NCBI GenBank assembly: GCA_028280575.1
Contig: JANQLN010000057.1
Location: 1-64,000, forward strand
Direction of reading: 5' to 3'
Source of the DNA: Clostridia bacterium
GTDB lineage: Bacteria; Bacillota; Clostridia; Acetivibrionales; STF1-152
Length of the DNA: 64,000 bases
This document shows positions 1 to 9,818 of this stretch, in pieces. The notes under the pieces were generated by a model. It was not told where the DNA came from, did no database searches, and saw nothing but the letters and a program-made list of their open reading frames with translations. The translations under genes were made by a program, and so were the position numbers. The first letter of the stretch is position 1. Each line of letters starts with the position of its first letter.

Positions 1-7
1 TGATCCT

Positions 8-532
8 GTGGAAATGTGTAGTATGTATTTTGTTTGTAGTTTGATGGTAGATGCATTAACACCACTTTCAGTCGTATGTATTCCAAAGCAGATTGAGAAA
101 GATAACAGCATTATTTGTTATCGTAGTACAGGAGAAGTATCTGCGGAAGACCTTGGAGTATTTATAGATTATGAAGAGTCTATAAGTAAAGTAAAACGCA
201 GAATTTATGCACATATTTGGAGTAATTTGTCAGGTGAAAATGCTGCTCTGCGTGCCATAATTAACGGAATCGTCGTAAGTGTACCAGAGAATTTCTATGA
301 TTTTGCGATTCGAGCAAATATACCTGACGGAGAATTTAAGATTGCACAGTTAATTGGCAAAACATTAAATCAAATACCGGGGGTAGGTGACCGATGGTTA
401 TTTTTGAGGATACAAAACATGATACAATCAGGAGAATTGATTGAGGTTTCAACTGCAAAAGGTGATCATCTTTATCCAGGGGTTTTAAAGCGAAACAGTG
501 AAGTAAAATATAAATTGCAAGGGAATGAATAA
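8..532 (+). CDS. DUF1835/DUF3658-like protein, probably C-terminal part
   Basis: C-terminal half (FYDFAIRANIPDGEFKIAQLIGKTLNQ...VGDRWLFLRIQNMIQSGELIEV) resembles DUF3658; N-terminus probably outside the window or degraded. Confidence 0.5.
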   Translation: MEMCSMYFVCSLMVDALTPLSVVCIPKQIEKDNSIICYRSTGEVSAEDLGVFIDYEESISKVKRRIYAHIWSNLSGENAALRAIINGIVVSVPENFYDFAIRANIPDGEFKIAQLIGKTLNQIPGVGDRWLFLRIQNMIQSGELIEVSTAKGDHLYPGVLKRNSEVKYKLQGNE

Positions 533-778
533 TCTTTGGTGTAAATGGGATAATCCACCATTCAAAAGTCAATACTCATATTGCAGCATATTTTTCCGCA
601 TTGCTTAATGAGAGTCGCTGCACTCCACAAAAATTAAGGTACATGATTTTTGAAATAATGAATTATTTCAAAACATGCTGGTCGTCGGATTATTATACAA
701 ATAACAATATACGTACTCTACCACACTGGGCACGAACTTATATGATGCTGAACTTATTTTATCTGTTTTTATGCCCTA

Positions 779-972
779 TTACTTTTTATTTGTTGCTCTT
801 GTTGCTCCTGTTGATATTTCTCCATCAACAAGTATAGTCTGGCCTGTAATATACTTGCTTTCATCAGAAGCAAGAAACACTACTGAACCATAATGGCGCA
901 AGACAATTTACAGTAATTCCATATACTCCCCAATAATCTGCAAGGCTCATCGTAAGCTGTTTTGTACCCCCT
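779..972 (-). pseudogene. C-terminal remnant of a short-chain dehydrogenase
   Basis: minus strand reads QLTMSLADYWGVYGITVNCLAP then, after a frame shift/deletion, SSVVFLASDESKYITGQTILVDGEIS, typical SDR C-terminal motifs. Confidence 0.65.
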
Positions 973-1122
973 CCCTGTGCTTCCATCCATTCCATGCACA
1001 TCGCTTCCGAAAATAGCACAGGCTCTCACCTTTACGAGTACATTATCAGGTCCTGCCTCAGGTTTCGGCAAGTCCTCATATGTAAACCTTCCGTATTCTT
1101 TTAATAGCAAAGCTTTCATCAT
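960..1122 (-). pseudogene. N-terminal remnant of a zinc-type alcohol dehydrogenase
   Basis: MKALLLKEYGRFTYEDLPKPEAGPDNVLVKVRACAIFGSDVHG is an MDR GroES-like N-terminus, truncated and joined to the SDR remnant. Confidence 0.65.
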
Positions 1123-1145
1123 ATACCAACCTCTATAAATATAAA

Positions 1146-2141
1146 TTATGCATAATATTCAGGTATTCTTTGTCTAATACAATCTGCAACCTCAACCGAC
1201 TGCAAACTGGATTTTATATCGTTTACAGGCTTTCTGCCGGCTCTTACATCATTAAAAAAGCATTCATTTTCCGCATAGAAACCACTTTCTTCAAACATCC
1301 GATCCCCATCTGTTATAGTCCTGCCTGTTACGTCGAGCTTCAAGTTGTTTGATTCCAGGTGTATAAGTCTTCCAGGAGAGTCCATAGCACCCCATATGGG
1401 TATGTTCAAAAAGAATGAATGATTGTAACAGTTAACTACCGCCCTTTCAATAATTACACCCGCAACAGGACGAAAATTCAACTGTGCGGCTGCACCTGAC
1501 TTAAAAACACAGTACATATGAATGTTTACAACATTCTCTCCAATATGAGGCAGCTGCTGGTAATAAAATCTTACATATTCATAATCCGAATCTGCCAAAA
1601 ACCTGACAGTATCTATACCATGAATAGCAGTAGCGGAAAAATCCGAATCTTTGCGCCCTACCCTGAAAAAATCATACCTTATGTTATGTATTTGCTTACA
1701 AGTAAAATTTGTTTCAAGTATCTTTTTCAGTTCCCTCACCAGCGGTACAAACCTCCTGTTAAAAGCCACCTGGTTTGCAAGCCCTGAATTGTGAGCCACT
1801 TCAACCATTCGCAGTGTTTCCTCCCTGTTCCTTCCCGGAGGCTTTTCTAAAATCAAAGGAAAACCCAGATTTAAAACTTTTATGGTTATTTCCGAAGTTA
1901 AAATATCAGGGGAAATGACACATACTGCATCAGGCTTTTCTATTTCAAGCATTTCTACATAATCAGTGTAACATCTCTCAAAGCCGAATTTCTTCTGAAA
2001 TATCTTTGACCTTGCTTCATCAATATCACAGCAAGCTCTCAGAATGGTGTCAGGATAATTGCTTTTGTATTTTACATAAGATGGACCGTGAACGCTGTCT
2101 GCTATGGCAGCACATCCGATAGTACATATTTTAAAGCTCAT
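1146..2141 (-). CDS. Gfo/Idh/MocA family oxidoreductase
   Basis: Rossmann N-terminus and LEKPPGRNREETLRM; full-length 331 aa. Confidence 0.85.
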   Translation of the reverse strand: MSFKICTIGCAAIADSVHGPSYVKYKSNYPDTILRACCDIDEARSKIFQKKFGFERCYTDYVEMLEIEKPDAVCVISPDILTSEITIKVLNLGFPLILEKPPGRNREETLRMVEVAHNSGLANQVAFNRRFVPLVRELKKILETNFTCKQIHNIRYDFFRVGRKDSDFSATAIHGIDTVRFLADSDYEYVRFYYQQLPHIGENVVNIHMYCVFKSGAAAQLNFRPVAGVIIERAVVNCYNHSFFLNIPIWGAMDSPGRLIHLESNNLKLDVTGRTITDGDRMFEESGFYAENECFFNDVRAGRKPVNDIKSSLQSVEVADCIRQRIPEYYA

Positions 2142-2241
2142 ATTTCTCCCTCCGTTGAGTCAACTAATTTTAAGACTACAGCCTGATACTCTTTTAGATT
2201 GTATAGGCCTATCATATAATTGCCACCTGCTTCATTTTTAT

Positions 2242-3222
2242 CTATTCCTCTATGTCTTTTGCTACTCTTTGATTGTCTGTTCCGTCAAGTTTAGCTTTAT
2301 ATGTATATCCATAGCCATATTCATTGTGATCTGCTCCATTAATGTAATACAGCCATCCATTAACAATATTAAGTTCATAACTTTCTACTTTATCAAGCTT
2401 AATTATATTTGACCAGTTATCCAAACTAAATTTATATGCTTTCATATCATTAAAATGTGTAAAGTATACCCATCCGTCATAAACATTAAGGTCCCAGGCA
2501 CTGACATTATTCAATTTGGTTTTACTACTTCCGTCAAACCTTATCCTATATATCCTTTTTTCATCATCATAATTTACAAAATAAATCCATCCGTCATATA
2601 TATTAATTGACTTGCTCTGATTATCTGACAAAAGCATATTGTTACTTCCATCAATATCCATTTTATAAATTCTCCGGCCTGTTCCAAATGGCTCCATAGG
2701 ATCATCATAGTCTATGATATAATATATCTGACCATTATATATTGTAAATTCATTAATTACACTTGCATCACAAAGCTTCTTGCTGTCACTGCCATCAATT
2801 TTACTTCTATATAATTGACGTAAATACATAACTTCTTTATCTGATCTTATGTAGTAAATATAGTCTCCTTCTATTACGTAGGAATAACAGTAATCTAATA
2901 CTTTTTGCTTCTCACTTCCATCTAAGTCCATTTTATACAAAGTAGGACTTGCAAGGTCAATAAAGTACAATTCATCATTGTACACACTTAGATAATTAAC
3001 TCTTTGAATATCAGTATATAGCTTCTTAACTTCATTTGAGGCATTTGTCCGGTATATTCCGTCTACATCAGTAAAATAAATATTCTTTCCAATAGATGTT
3101 GCAAGTCCTTCGTTTACTATATTCCCTAAAGAACTGCTATCCAAATTCTGATTTTCACAGGCAGAAATAAAAACTAAGAGAATAAATAGTAAAAGAAGTG
3201 TCTTTAACACAGCTTTATACAA
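2242..3222 (-). CDS. DUF5050-type beta-propeller lipoprotein
   Basis: lipobox-like ISAC after signal peptide; repeated YxxDxDGS/IYFxDxD motifs. Confidence 0.7.
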   Translation of the reverse strand: MYKAVLKTLLLLFILLVFISACENQNLDSSSLGNIVNEGLATSIGKNIYFTDVDGIYRTNASNEVKKLYTDIQRVNYLSVYNDELYFIDLASPTLYKMDLDGSEKQKVLDYCYSYVIEGDYIYYIRSDKEVMYLRQLYRSKIDGSDSKKLCDASVINEFTIYNGQIYYIIDYDDPMEPFGTGRRIYKMDIDGSNNMLLSDNQSKSINIYDGWIYFVNYDDEKRIYRIRFDGSSKTKLNNVSAWDLNVYDGWVYFTHFNDMKAYKFSLDNWSNIIKLDKVESYELNIVNGWLYYINGADHNEYGYGYTYKAKLDGTDNQRVAKDIEE

Positions 3223-3846
3223 CAGCCTTCCTTGATATTGTATTATAATATCACCATCCTTGTATTCTTTTGCTCAAATTATTGCCGTTAATTTTACCAT
3301 AAAATTATAACATATATATTTTATCATTTATAGCTCCAATATCTTATTTTTTCTTAATATTACAAATATACCAATTAAGCTAAGAAAACTTATCAAAATA
3401 TGAGGTAATGAATAAAACCAAGCTTTATCTCATTGTATGTTCTTCCCATAAAATAGTCAAGTACGTAATTGCGCGGGGAGAGAATAAGAATTATTGGAAT
3501 CTCAGCTATAAGTTGAGTTAATGAACTATACGAAGTAAAAAATAGAGTGCTTAAACAAATTATAACAAAATAAATAATAAATTTTAATTTTTTCTAGTGA
3601 TAAACATCTTTTTTTTATCATTTCACCTCCATATATTATTTTATCTTAAATAATACAGGAATTCATGTTTTTTTAGGTAGAGAAACAAATAATTATTTCT
3701 AATATTTCAAATTAATCGTTATGGGATTATTGAAATTGTAATATATAAACAATGCATCTTAATATACCGATTAAAAATCACTCTATCATCTTAACAACAT
3801 AGTGGGTTATCTGAGGTTTGGCACAAAAAAGAAAACAGGAATATAT

Positions 3847-4851
3847 CTAGATTTTTATGCATTTCCCCTCCTGCCATGACTTTTTGGCAGCAAGACCTAT
3901 AATTAAAGAATTAAGGCCATCTTTTATTGTAACTTCAGGTTTTTTATCATTGACAATACAGTTTACAAATGATTTTATCTCATCAATATAAGACTGCCTG
4001 TACCTTTCAAGAAAAAAATACTTTGGTTTATCCCTGTATACAGCTTCATTGTTTGAAAGTACTGCAGTATTGGGAAAATCATTTGCTACTTCAATACACC
4101 CATCAGATCCAAAGGCTTCAATTCTTTGGTCATATCCGTAAACTGCCTTCCTGCTGTTATCAATAATACCAATAGCACCATTTTCAAATGCAAGTAAAAC
4201 AGCAGCCGTATCAACATCTCCCGCCTTACCGATTTTTTCATCTATTAAAACAGTACCTTTTGCGTATACTTCCTTAACTTCACTTCCACAAATGAATCTT
4301 GCCATATCAAAATCATGGATTGACATATCCAGGAAAATACCTCCGGACACCTTCACATATTCAGCATGAGGAGGTTCAGGATCTCTTGATGTAATTTTGA
4401 TAACATGGGGCCGGCCTATTTTCCCTTCTTCTATAAGCTTCCTGGCCCTGCAAAAATTGTGGTCATACCTCCTGTTAAAACCCACCTGCAGCTTTACTCC
4501 TGCTTTTTCAACAGCATTTTCAACCAGCTTTATTCTTTCTATATCAAGGTCTACGGGTTTTTCGCAGAATATGTGCTTGCCTTTTTGTGCAGCCTCTATA
4601 CAAAACCGGGCATGGGTATTTGTGGATGAACATATAAGCACTGCTTCCACATCAGGGTCATTTATTACATCCCTGTAATCCTTTGAATGGTTTTTTACAC
4701 CAATACTGCTGCACCAATCCCCCAGGTTCTCTGCATATCTGTCACATACCCACCTGATATCAGAATTCGGTACGTTGTTTATAATATTTTCCCCATGCAA
4801 TCTTCCAATCCTTCCGGCCCCAATAATACCTATGCAAATGCCCTTTTCCAT
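3847..4851 (-). CDS. iolG: inositol 2-dehydrogenase-like Gfo/Idh/MocA oxidoreductase
   Basis: GIIGAGRIGRLHGENI, EKPVDLD, GFNRRYDHNF, DMSIHDFDMARF; clustered with iolO/iolN/iolM-like genes. Confidence 0.8.
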   Translation of the reverse strand: MEKGICIGIIGAGRIGRLHGENIINNVPNSDIRWVCDRYAENLGDWCSSIGVKNHSKDYRDVINDPDVEAVLICSSTNTHARFCIEAAQKGKHIFCEKPVDLDIERIKLVENAVEKAGVKLQVGFNRRYDHNFCRARKLIEEGKIGRPHVIKITSRDPEPPHAEYVKVSGGIFLDMSIHDFDMARFICGSEVKEVYAKGTVLIDEKIGKAGDVDTAAVLLAFENGAIGIIDNSRKAVYGYDQRIEAFGSDGCIEVANDFPNTAVLSNNEAVYRDKPKYFFLERYRQSYIDEIKSFVNCIVNDKKPEVTIKDGLNSLIIGLAAKKSWQEGKCIKI

Positions 4852-4884
4852 TTTGACACCCTTTCTATCAATTGCACATATTAT

Positions 4885-5697
4885 CTATGACTTCTTGTAA
4901 TTTTTAAAAAACTGTATGGAATGCTCTGCACAAATTTCAGGACTGGGAAGTGCCAGGCATTCTACTGCTAAATATCCTTTGTAACCAATTAAATCAAGAC
5001 TTTCAAAAAGTTTATCAAAAGATATATGTCCATGTCCTGGGTACATCCTGTCATTATCTGCAATATGAACATGCCCCAGCATATCCTTGCATTTCATTAT
5101 ACTTTCACACATATCGGCCTCTTCAATGTTCATATGGTATGTATCAATATGAACATTTAAAGCCCTGCTTTTAAATCCTTTTAAAAAGTGAATCATTTCA
5201 TCTATTTTTGTCAGGAAATTGGATTCATACCTGTTTATTGCTTCAAATGCAAGTATCACATCTCTTTTTTCAGCTTCATCAATACATTTATACAAACTTT
5301 GCTTTAGTAATTCTATACACTTATCATATCTTTCTTTTTCAGGAATCAGACCCTTTATAAGTCCGACTATGACAACAGCATCCAACTCTTTTGCAAGGGT
5401 GATATATTCTTTCATTCTTTCAACCGCCTTCAGCCTGTTACCATAATCGCTGCTCATAAGGCTCAATCCGTCAAGCCCATATGAAAGTCCTGTTCCTATG
5501 GACGAAACCCTGATTTTTGATTTTCTGCAGTAATCATTGATTTTAAAAGGATCGATTATGCCGGGCTTCCTTATATGCATCTCTACTGCATCAAAACCAA
5601 GATCGGCAGCTTTTTTAATACTATTTTCATATTCTCCCCTCAAAACAAAGGGCATTTTGTCCGTCCCTTCATCAATTATGCTTATGCTTGTCTTCAT
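4885..5697 (-). CDS. iolO: sugar phosphate isomerase/epimerase, candidate 5-keto-L-gluconate epimerase
   Basis: xylose isomerase-like TIM barrel; HVHIADNDRMYPGHGHI; position in cluster. Confidence 0.65.
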   Translation of the reverse strand: MKTSISIIDEGTDKMPFVLRGEYENSIKKAADLGFDAVEMHIRKPGIIDPFKINDYCRKSKIRVSSIGTGLSYGLDGLSLMSSDYGNRLKAVERMKEYITLAKELDAVVIVGLIKGLIPEKERYDKCIELLKQSLYKCIDEAEKRDVILAFEAINRYESNFLTKIDEMIHFLKGFKSRALNVHIDTYHMNIEEADMCESIMKCKDMLGHVHIADNDRMYPGHGHISFDKLFESLDLIGYKGYLAVECLALPSPEICAEHSIQFFKNYKKS

Positions 5698-5751
5698 AGC
5701 ATTACCCTCCCGTCATAAAGAGGCGCCAAAAGGCACCTCTTGAATAATGTA

Positions 5752-6867
5752 TTAAAGCTTACTAAATACTCCTATTGGATTCAATTCATATACGGACTTC
5801 CAGCCTTCACTGAATGGTTCCATTAAGAAAGGTTTCATTTCTTCCTCTGTCCTGAGTGTGACCTTCTCTACCGGGGGAACTTCTCCAGCAGGAAAAGCTT
5901 CCAGAATCTGATCATGAACAAGTGTAAGGTATTCAAGTATTGCAGCTATGGGTCTTTTAGCCTTTTGAGCCGTAGCAATGCTTGGTTTTCCGACAACGCC
6001 CTCAGGAGTGGCTGCCCTCTCTATCGCCATGTGTCCTTCACCTTCGGACCATCTGTGAGGTCTTCTGAATGGTTCAACGGATTTATCAAAGTGACCGTCA
6101 GGCAGAAATCCTTCTCCCTCTGCGTCCTGCACAACACTCATATCAATCATGTCCTTGAACATCAAAAGCCCTACTGCTGTTTCACTTTCATCTGCATGCA
6201 CAAAATTGGTCTCAAGACTGTCTTCTTTATCAGTTGGATGGAAAAATTCCCTTACAGCCCTGTGCCAGTCAAGCACCTGGAATATCCCAGGAAGCTGGAA
6301 TCTTTTCATGAATTCCTGTATGGCTGACTCAAGCATCCACAAATGTCCATGGTTGTTTACAAGTATTATCTTTCTGAATCCATCGTTCCAGAGTCCCAGC
6401 ATTGCATATATAAGTGTTTCTACAACAACTTCATGTGGCATTATTATTGTACCGGGCATTCCCAAGTGGTGATACGGGTGACCTCCGTAATTAAGGGGAG
6501 GAAATGCCAGGCTGCATTCTCTTCCCTGCTTTTTGGTATACCTTCTTACCCCTTCGAGTATCTGGGTCACCATAAATGTATCAAGTCCGCTGTTGGCATG
6601 AATTCCATGATTCTCAGTACAGCCAACCGGTACAAACACTATGTCATTTTTTCTTCTTTTCTCAATTACCTTGTTCCTGGATGTATTCTGGATATAGCAG
6701 CCTGCCTTTCCAAGCTCTGATTCTGACGGAATACCATATTCTTCAAGAATCTTGTCAATACCTTCCTTATCCATATCCCATATTTCCTTTTTCAATCTTC
6801 CTACAGTATTATCTTCAAACATTATGGTAGGATCTTCGGTAAAAATCCATTTTTTCTTATCCTTCAT
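5752..6867 (-). CDS. iolN: creatininase-family protein, candidate 3-dehydro-scyllo-inosose hydrolase
   Basis: VPVGCTENHGIHANSGLDT, NNHGH motifs; adjacent to iolM-like gene. Confidence 0.7.
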   Translation of the reverse strand: MKDKKKWIFTEDPTIMFEDNTVGRLKKEIWDMDKEGIDKILEEYGIPSESELGKAGCYIQNTSRNKVIEKRRKNDIVFVPVGCTENHGIHANSGLDTFMVTQILEGVRRYTKKQGRECSLAFPPLNYGGHPYHHLGMPGTIIMPHEVVVETLIYAMLGLWNDGFRKIILVNNHGHLWMLESAIQEFMKRFQLPGIFQVLDWHRAVREFFHPTDKEDSLETNFVHADESETAVGLLMFKDMIDMSVVQDAEGEGFLPDGHFDKSVEPFRRPHRWSEGEGHMAIERAATPEGVVGKPSIATAQKAKRPIAAILEYLTLVHDQILEAFPAGEVPPVEKVTLRTEEEMKPFLMEPFSEGWKSVYELNPIGVFSKL

Positions 6868-6881
6868 ATCAATTCTCCCCT

Positions 6882-6896
6882 CTTAAACGTTTACAG
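6882..6896. promoter_or_regulatory. LacI-type operator-like palindrome
   Basis: cttAAACGTTTacag; core TAAACGTTTA is a perfect palindrome overlapping the iolM stop codon. Confidence 0.45.
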
Positions 6897-8087
6897 AATG
6901 CATGTAATTTTGCATTCTTTTCTGTCTGCCCTCAGCATTACAATGTTTTCTGGTACTTCATCAAGGGCAATTGTCTTTGTTATCAATGGAAGCATATCCA
7001 TTCCACTTGCCATGCTTTCAATGACCCTGGGGAATGTTCCATGCCCTGAATGCCCCTGGGAGCCAACTATCGTGGCTCTTCTTACCTGCAACACTTCACC
7101 TGTAACAGGTATTTTTGCTTCTGCCCTTGCAACAACAACTACCGTGCTGTTAAGTCTTTTTCCTTCCCAGACAGCCTTTTCAATCCCGGGATAAACTACC
7201 GTTGGCAGGCCTGTAGCCTCAAGATAAAGAGCTGCTCCCATTCCATGGGTATATTCAAGTACCTTTTCTGCAAAATCTTCCTTCAATGGATTGATTACAA
7301 AATCTGCACCCATTTTTCTGCCAAGATCTGCTCTTCCTATTTCAGGTTCAGAAAGAATAACACGTGCTGCTCCCTGCCTCTTCATTATTGCACATGCTGC
7401 CACACCAACAGGACCTCCGCCACATATCACAACATTATCCCCGGGCCTTATACCCCCTCCCCTTTCTACAACCGCATTATAAGCAACACTTGTAGGCTCA
7501 ACAAGACTTCCCGCCATAAAGACTTCCTTTTCAGTCTTATAAACTTTCCTTAAGGGCTCAAGGCTCCACAGCACCTTTGCAGGAAGCACAATGTATTTTG
7601 CAAATGCACCATTTACGTTAAAGCCAATCTCATCAAGTCTTTCACAGTGATTGGGATATCCATCGGCACATGGCTTGCAGCTTCCGCACCAAAGCATCTC
7701 CTCTGCACACACCAATTCTCCACCCCTGTAAGGTTTGTTCGTCTGTTTGTCGTAAGCTTTTTTTCCTGCTTCGACAACAATTCCTCCAAGCTCATGCCCG
7801 AGGATTGACGGAAATCCGGTAAGACCAGGATAATATATATATCCGTCATCATCAGGCTGAGCCATATGAACGTCACTTCCACATATACCGCATGCCTTTA
7901 CCTGGATAAGCACTTCATCAGGTCCTGGCTTTGGAATATCATGCTCTGCAATTTCAATCCTGGGATTTTTCCATACTAAACTGCCAAGATATGTCTGCCT
8001 TTTTTCAATATCCTTTGAACCCAGCTTGAATTCAGGCTTTGGATCCCAGTCGGCATAAAGTGTTACACCTCTCATTTTCCCATCCAT
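6891..8087 (-). CDS. iolM: zinc-dependent dehydrogenase, candidate scyllo-inosose 3-dehydrogenase
   Basis: MDR motifs CGICGSDVHMAQPDDDGYIYYPGLTGFP, GHELGG, GGGIRPGDNVVICGGGPVG; start moved to MDGKMRG with GGAGG RBS (ORF track starts at 8108). Confidence 0.75.
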   Translation of the reverse strand: MDGKMRGVTLYADWDPKPEFKLGSKDIEKRQTYLGSLVWKNPRIEIAEHDIPKPGPDEVLIQVKACGICGSDVHMAQPDDDGYIYYPGLTGFPSILGHELGGIVVEAGKKAYDKQTNKPYRGGELVCAEEMLWCGSCKPCADGYPNHCERLDEIGFNVNGAFAKYIVLPAKVLWSLEPLRKVYKTEKEVFMAGSLVEPTSVAYNAVVERGGGIRPGDNVVICGGGPVGVAACAIMKRQGAARVILSEPEIGRADLGRKMGADFVINPLKEDFAEKVLEYTHGMGAALYLEATGLPTVVYPGIEKAVWEGKRLNSTVVVVARAEAKIPVTGEVLQVRRATIVGSQGHSGHGTFPRVIESMASGMDMLPLITKTIALDEVPENIVMLRADRKECKITCIL

Positions 8088-8124
8088 CAGTTTCAACCTC
8101 CAAATCAATATATTCTTGCAGCTA

Positions 8125-8144
8125 ATTCGTAAACGTTTACGAAT
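8125..8144. promoter_or_regulatory. LacI-type operator upstream of iolM-like gene
   Basis: ATTCGTAAACGTTTACGAAT, perfect 20-bp palindrome. Confidence 0.75.
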
Positions 8145-8229
8145 GGCTGAAAAAAAACTTCACTTTATATTCAACAAAGTTTAATATACCTGCTATGTCT
8201 CATTAAAAAAACTTATGTGTCCTTTCCAA

Positions 8230-9234
8230 TTATCTTTTCCTGCATGTTCCCCTTTTGATAAGGGCAGGCTGTAAAACAATATGATTTCCCGCACCGCTTT
8301 GCCGTGCACCTATTTTCCTGAATACTATGTCGGCTGCCATTGAGCCCATATCATACTTAGGCTGTGCAACAGTTGTAAGGTTTATCTTTGGCAGCGATGC
8401 ATAGGCAATATCATCAAATCCCACAACAGAAACATCTCCGGGCACATTATAAAAATTGCTTTCAAGTGCTTCTATTACACCAAGGGCAATAATATCATTT
8501 GCACAAACAACTGCATGGGGTATTCTGCCTTCTTTTATGGAAGCAGACATCAAATTAAATCCACTTTCCCTGTTAAAACTGCTTCCCTTTACAATATGCA
8601 CTTCTCTTTCAAGCCCATGAATCTTAAGCGCATTTCTATATCCGTTGAATCTTTCCTCATTTGCAACTGAGTTCTCATTTCCTCCAATAAAGGCTATATC
8701 GGTATGACCAAGCTCAATAAGATATTCTGTTGCCATTGATGACGCTTTTTCATTATCTATTATAACAAAACTCATGGACCGGTCATCCGATCTGCTTCCT
8801 ATGTACACAACGGGATTATCCAATTCCAATGACTTCACTTTTTTATATGTATCCGAAGCAGCAGGTGCAATAATTATACCCGCAACTCTTTTATCCCTTA
8901 ATGTTTTTATGTACTGTATTTCCTTTTCTGTATTCCATCCCGTATTGCATAAAAAAATATTATATCCTTCCCTGTTTGCCCTGTCTTCCACTCCCTTTGC
9001 AACCTCTGGAAAATATGGGTTTGAAATATCCGGAACCAAAAGCCCCAGGGTATTTGTATTCTTTTTTACAAGTCCCCTTGCTATTTCATTTGGCGAGTAC
9101 CCGTTTTCTCTTGCAATTTTCTTAATCTGCTCCTTTGTTTCAATACTCACCTCAGGATGGTCATTTAATGCTCTGGATACCGTAGCATAAGATACTCCCG
9201 CTATTTTTGCCAAGTCTTTTATTGTAACTGCCAT
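8230..9234 (-). CDS. LacI family transcriptional regulator
   Basis: MAVTIKDLAKIAGVSYATVSRALNDHPEVS HTH; periplasmic-binding-like C-terminus; likely start at internal Met (ORF track 9279). Confidence 0.92.
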   Translation of the reverse strand: MAVTIKDLAKIAGVSYATVSRALNDHPEVSIETKEQIKKIARENGYSPNEIARGLVKKNTNTLGLLVPDISNPYFPEVAKGVEDRANREGYNIFLCNTGWNTEKEIQYIKTLRDKRVAGIIIAPAASDTYKKVKSLELDNPVVYIGSRSDDRSMSFVIIDNEKASSMATEYLIELGHTDIAFIGGNENSVANEERFNGYRNALKIHGLEREVHIVKGSSFNRESGFNLMSASIKEGRIPHAVVCANDIIALGVIEALESNFYNVPGDVSVVGFDDIAYASLPKINLTTVAQPKYDMGSMAADIVFRKIGARQSGAGNHIVLQPALIKRGTCRKR

Positions 9235-9244
9235 ATAATTGCTC

Positions 9245-9258
9245 CGTAAACGTTTGTA
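9245..9258. promoter_or_regulatory. LacI-type operator upstream of its own gene
   Basis: CGTAAACGTTTGTA, close match to the 8125-8144 palindrome. Confidence 0.6.
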
Positions 9259-9430
9259 TTTATAAATATAAAATACCACGTATTTGTGACAATGTCAATA
9301 TTATTTGTTTTGAGTTCCCCCATTTTTTATAATTTAAAATGCTACAATCTTTGAAATAAGAAGAATAGAACAAACCCTCTGTTGTAATTGAGAATTTTTT
9401 TGAGGTAATTAAATCTTTAAAGGAATACCC

Positions 9431-9528
9431 GTGTCATTGCGAACGAAGTGTGGCAATCTCATGCTTCGCAGGACTTACTATAAAAGGATATTTCATTACG
9501 GTCTGAGTCGCTTTGCTCCTTCGCAAGC
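9431..9528. repeat. dispersed palindromic repeat (GTCATTGCGAACGAAGTG...GTCGCTTTGCTCCTTCGCAA type)
   Basis: recognisable arms CATTGCGAACGAAGTGTGGCAATCTCA and GAGTCGCTTTGCTCCTTCGCAA. Confidence 0.6.
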
Positions 9529-9660
9529 AAAAATCATACCTTCGTAAAAAAAGGGGAACCTCAAAAAATTGGACACTTGATAAAAAATTTCACTCGATGT
9601 ATAATTCAGTTACGATAGAGTACTGATCGATATCGTAAGTCTGTTCAATAGAATCCGATA

Positions 9661-9818
9661 CCCACAACTACTTATTTTTATATGTAGATGGCAAAGCTGC
9701 CGGAACAGGAAGAATTAGACGTAGTTCAAGTGAAATCTTAAAAGCTAAAGGGGTTGGCAATTTGGGATATGGTATAGCTAAATCAGAAAGAGGAAAAGGT
9801 TATGGATATACCAATTAA
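9661..9818 (+). pseudogene. GNAT acetyltransferase fragment
   Basis: reading ...YLFLYVDGKAAGTGRIRRSSSEILKAKGVGNLGYGIAKSERGKGYGYTN*; GNLGYGIxxSERGKGYG is the GNAT acetyl-CoA motif; no upstream remainder seen. Confidence 0.6.

Noticed and set aside
601-837. 78-aa plus-strand ORF
   Set aside because: Its 3' half overlaps the antisense SDR remnant and is a low-complexity hydrophobic run; the 5' half may be a remnant but has no recognisable family.
5914-6720. Several 100-140-aa plus-strand ORFs
   Set aside because: Antisense to the creatininase-family gene with mutually overlapping frames.
9541-9600. Insertion-sequence end (AAAAAATTGGACACTTG)
   Set aside because: Loosely similar to IS3/IS30-type termini but no partner end or transposase frame nearby.
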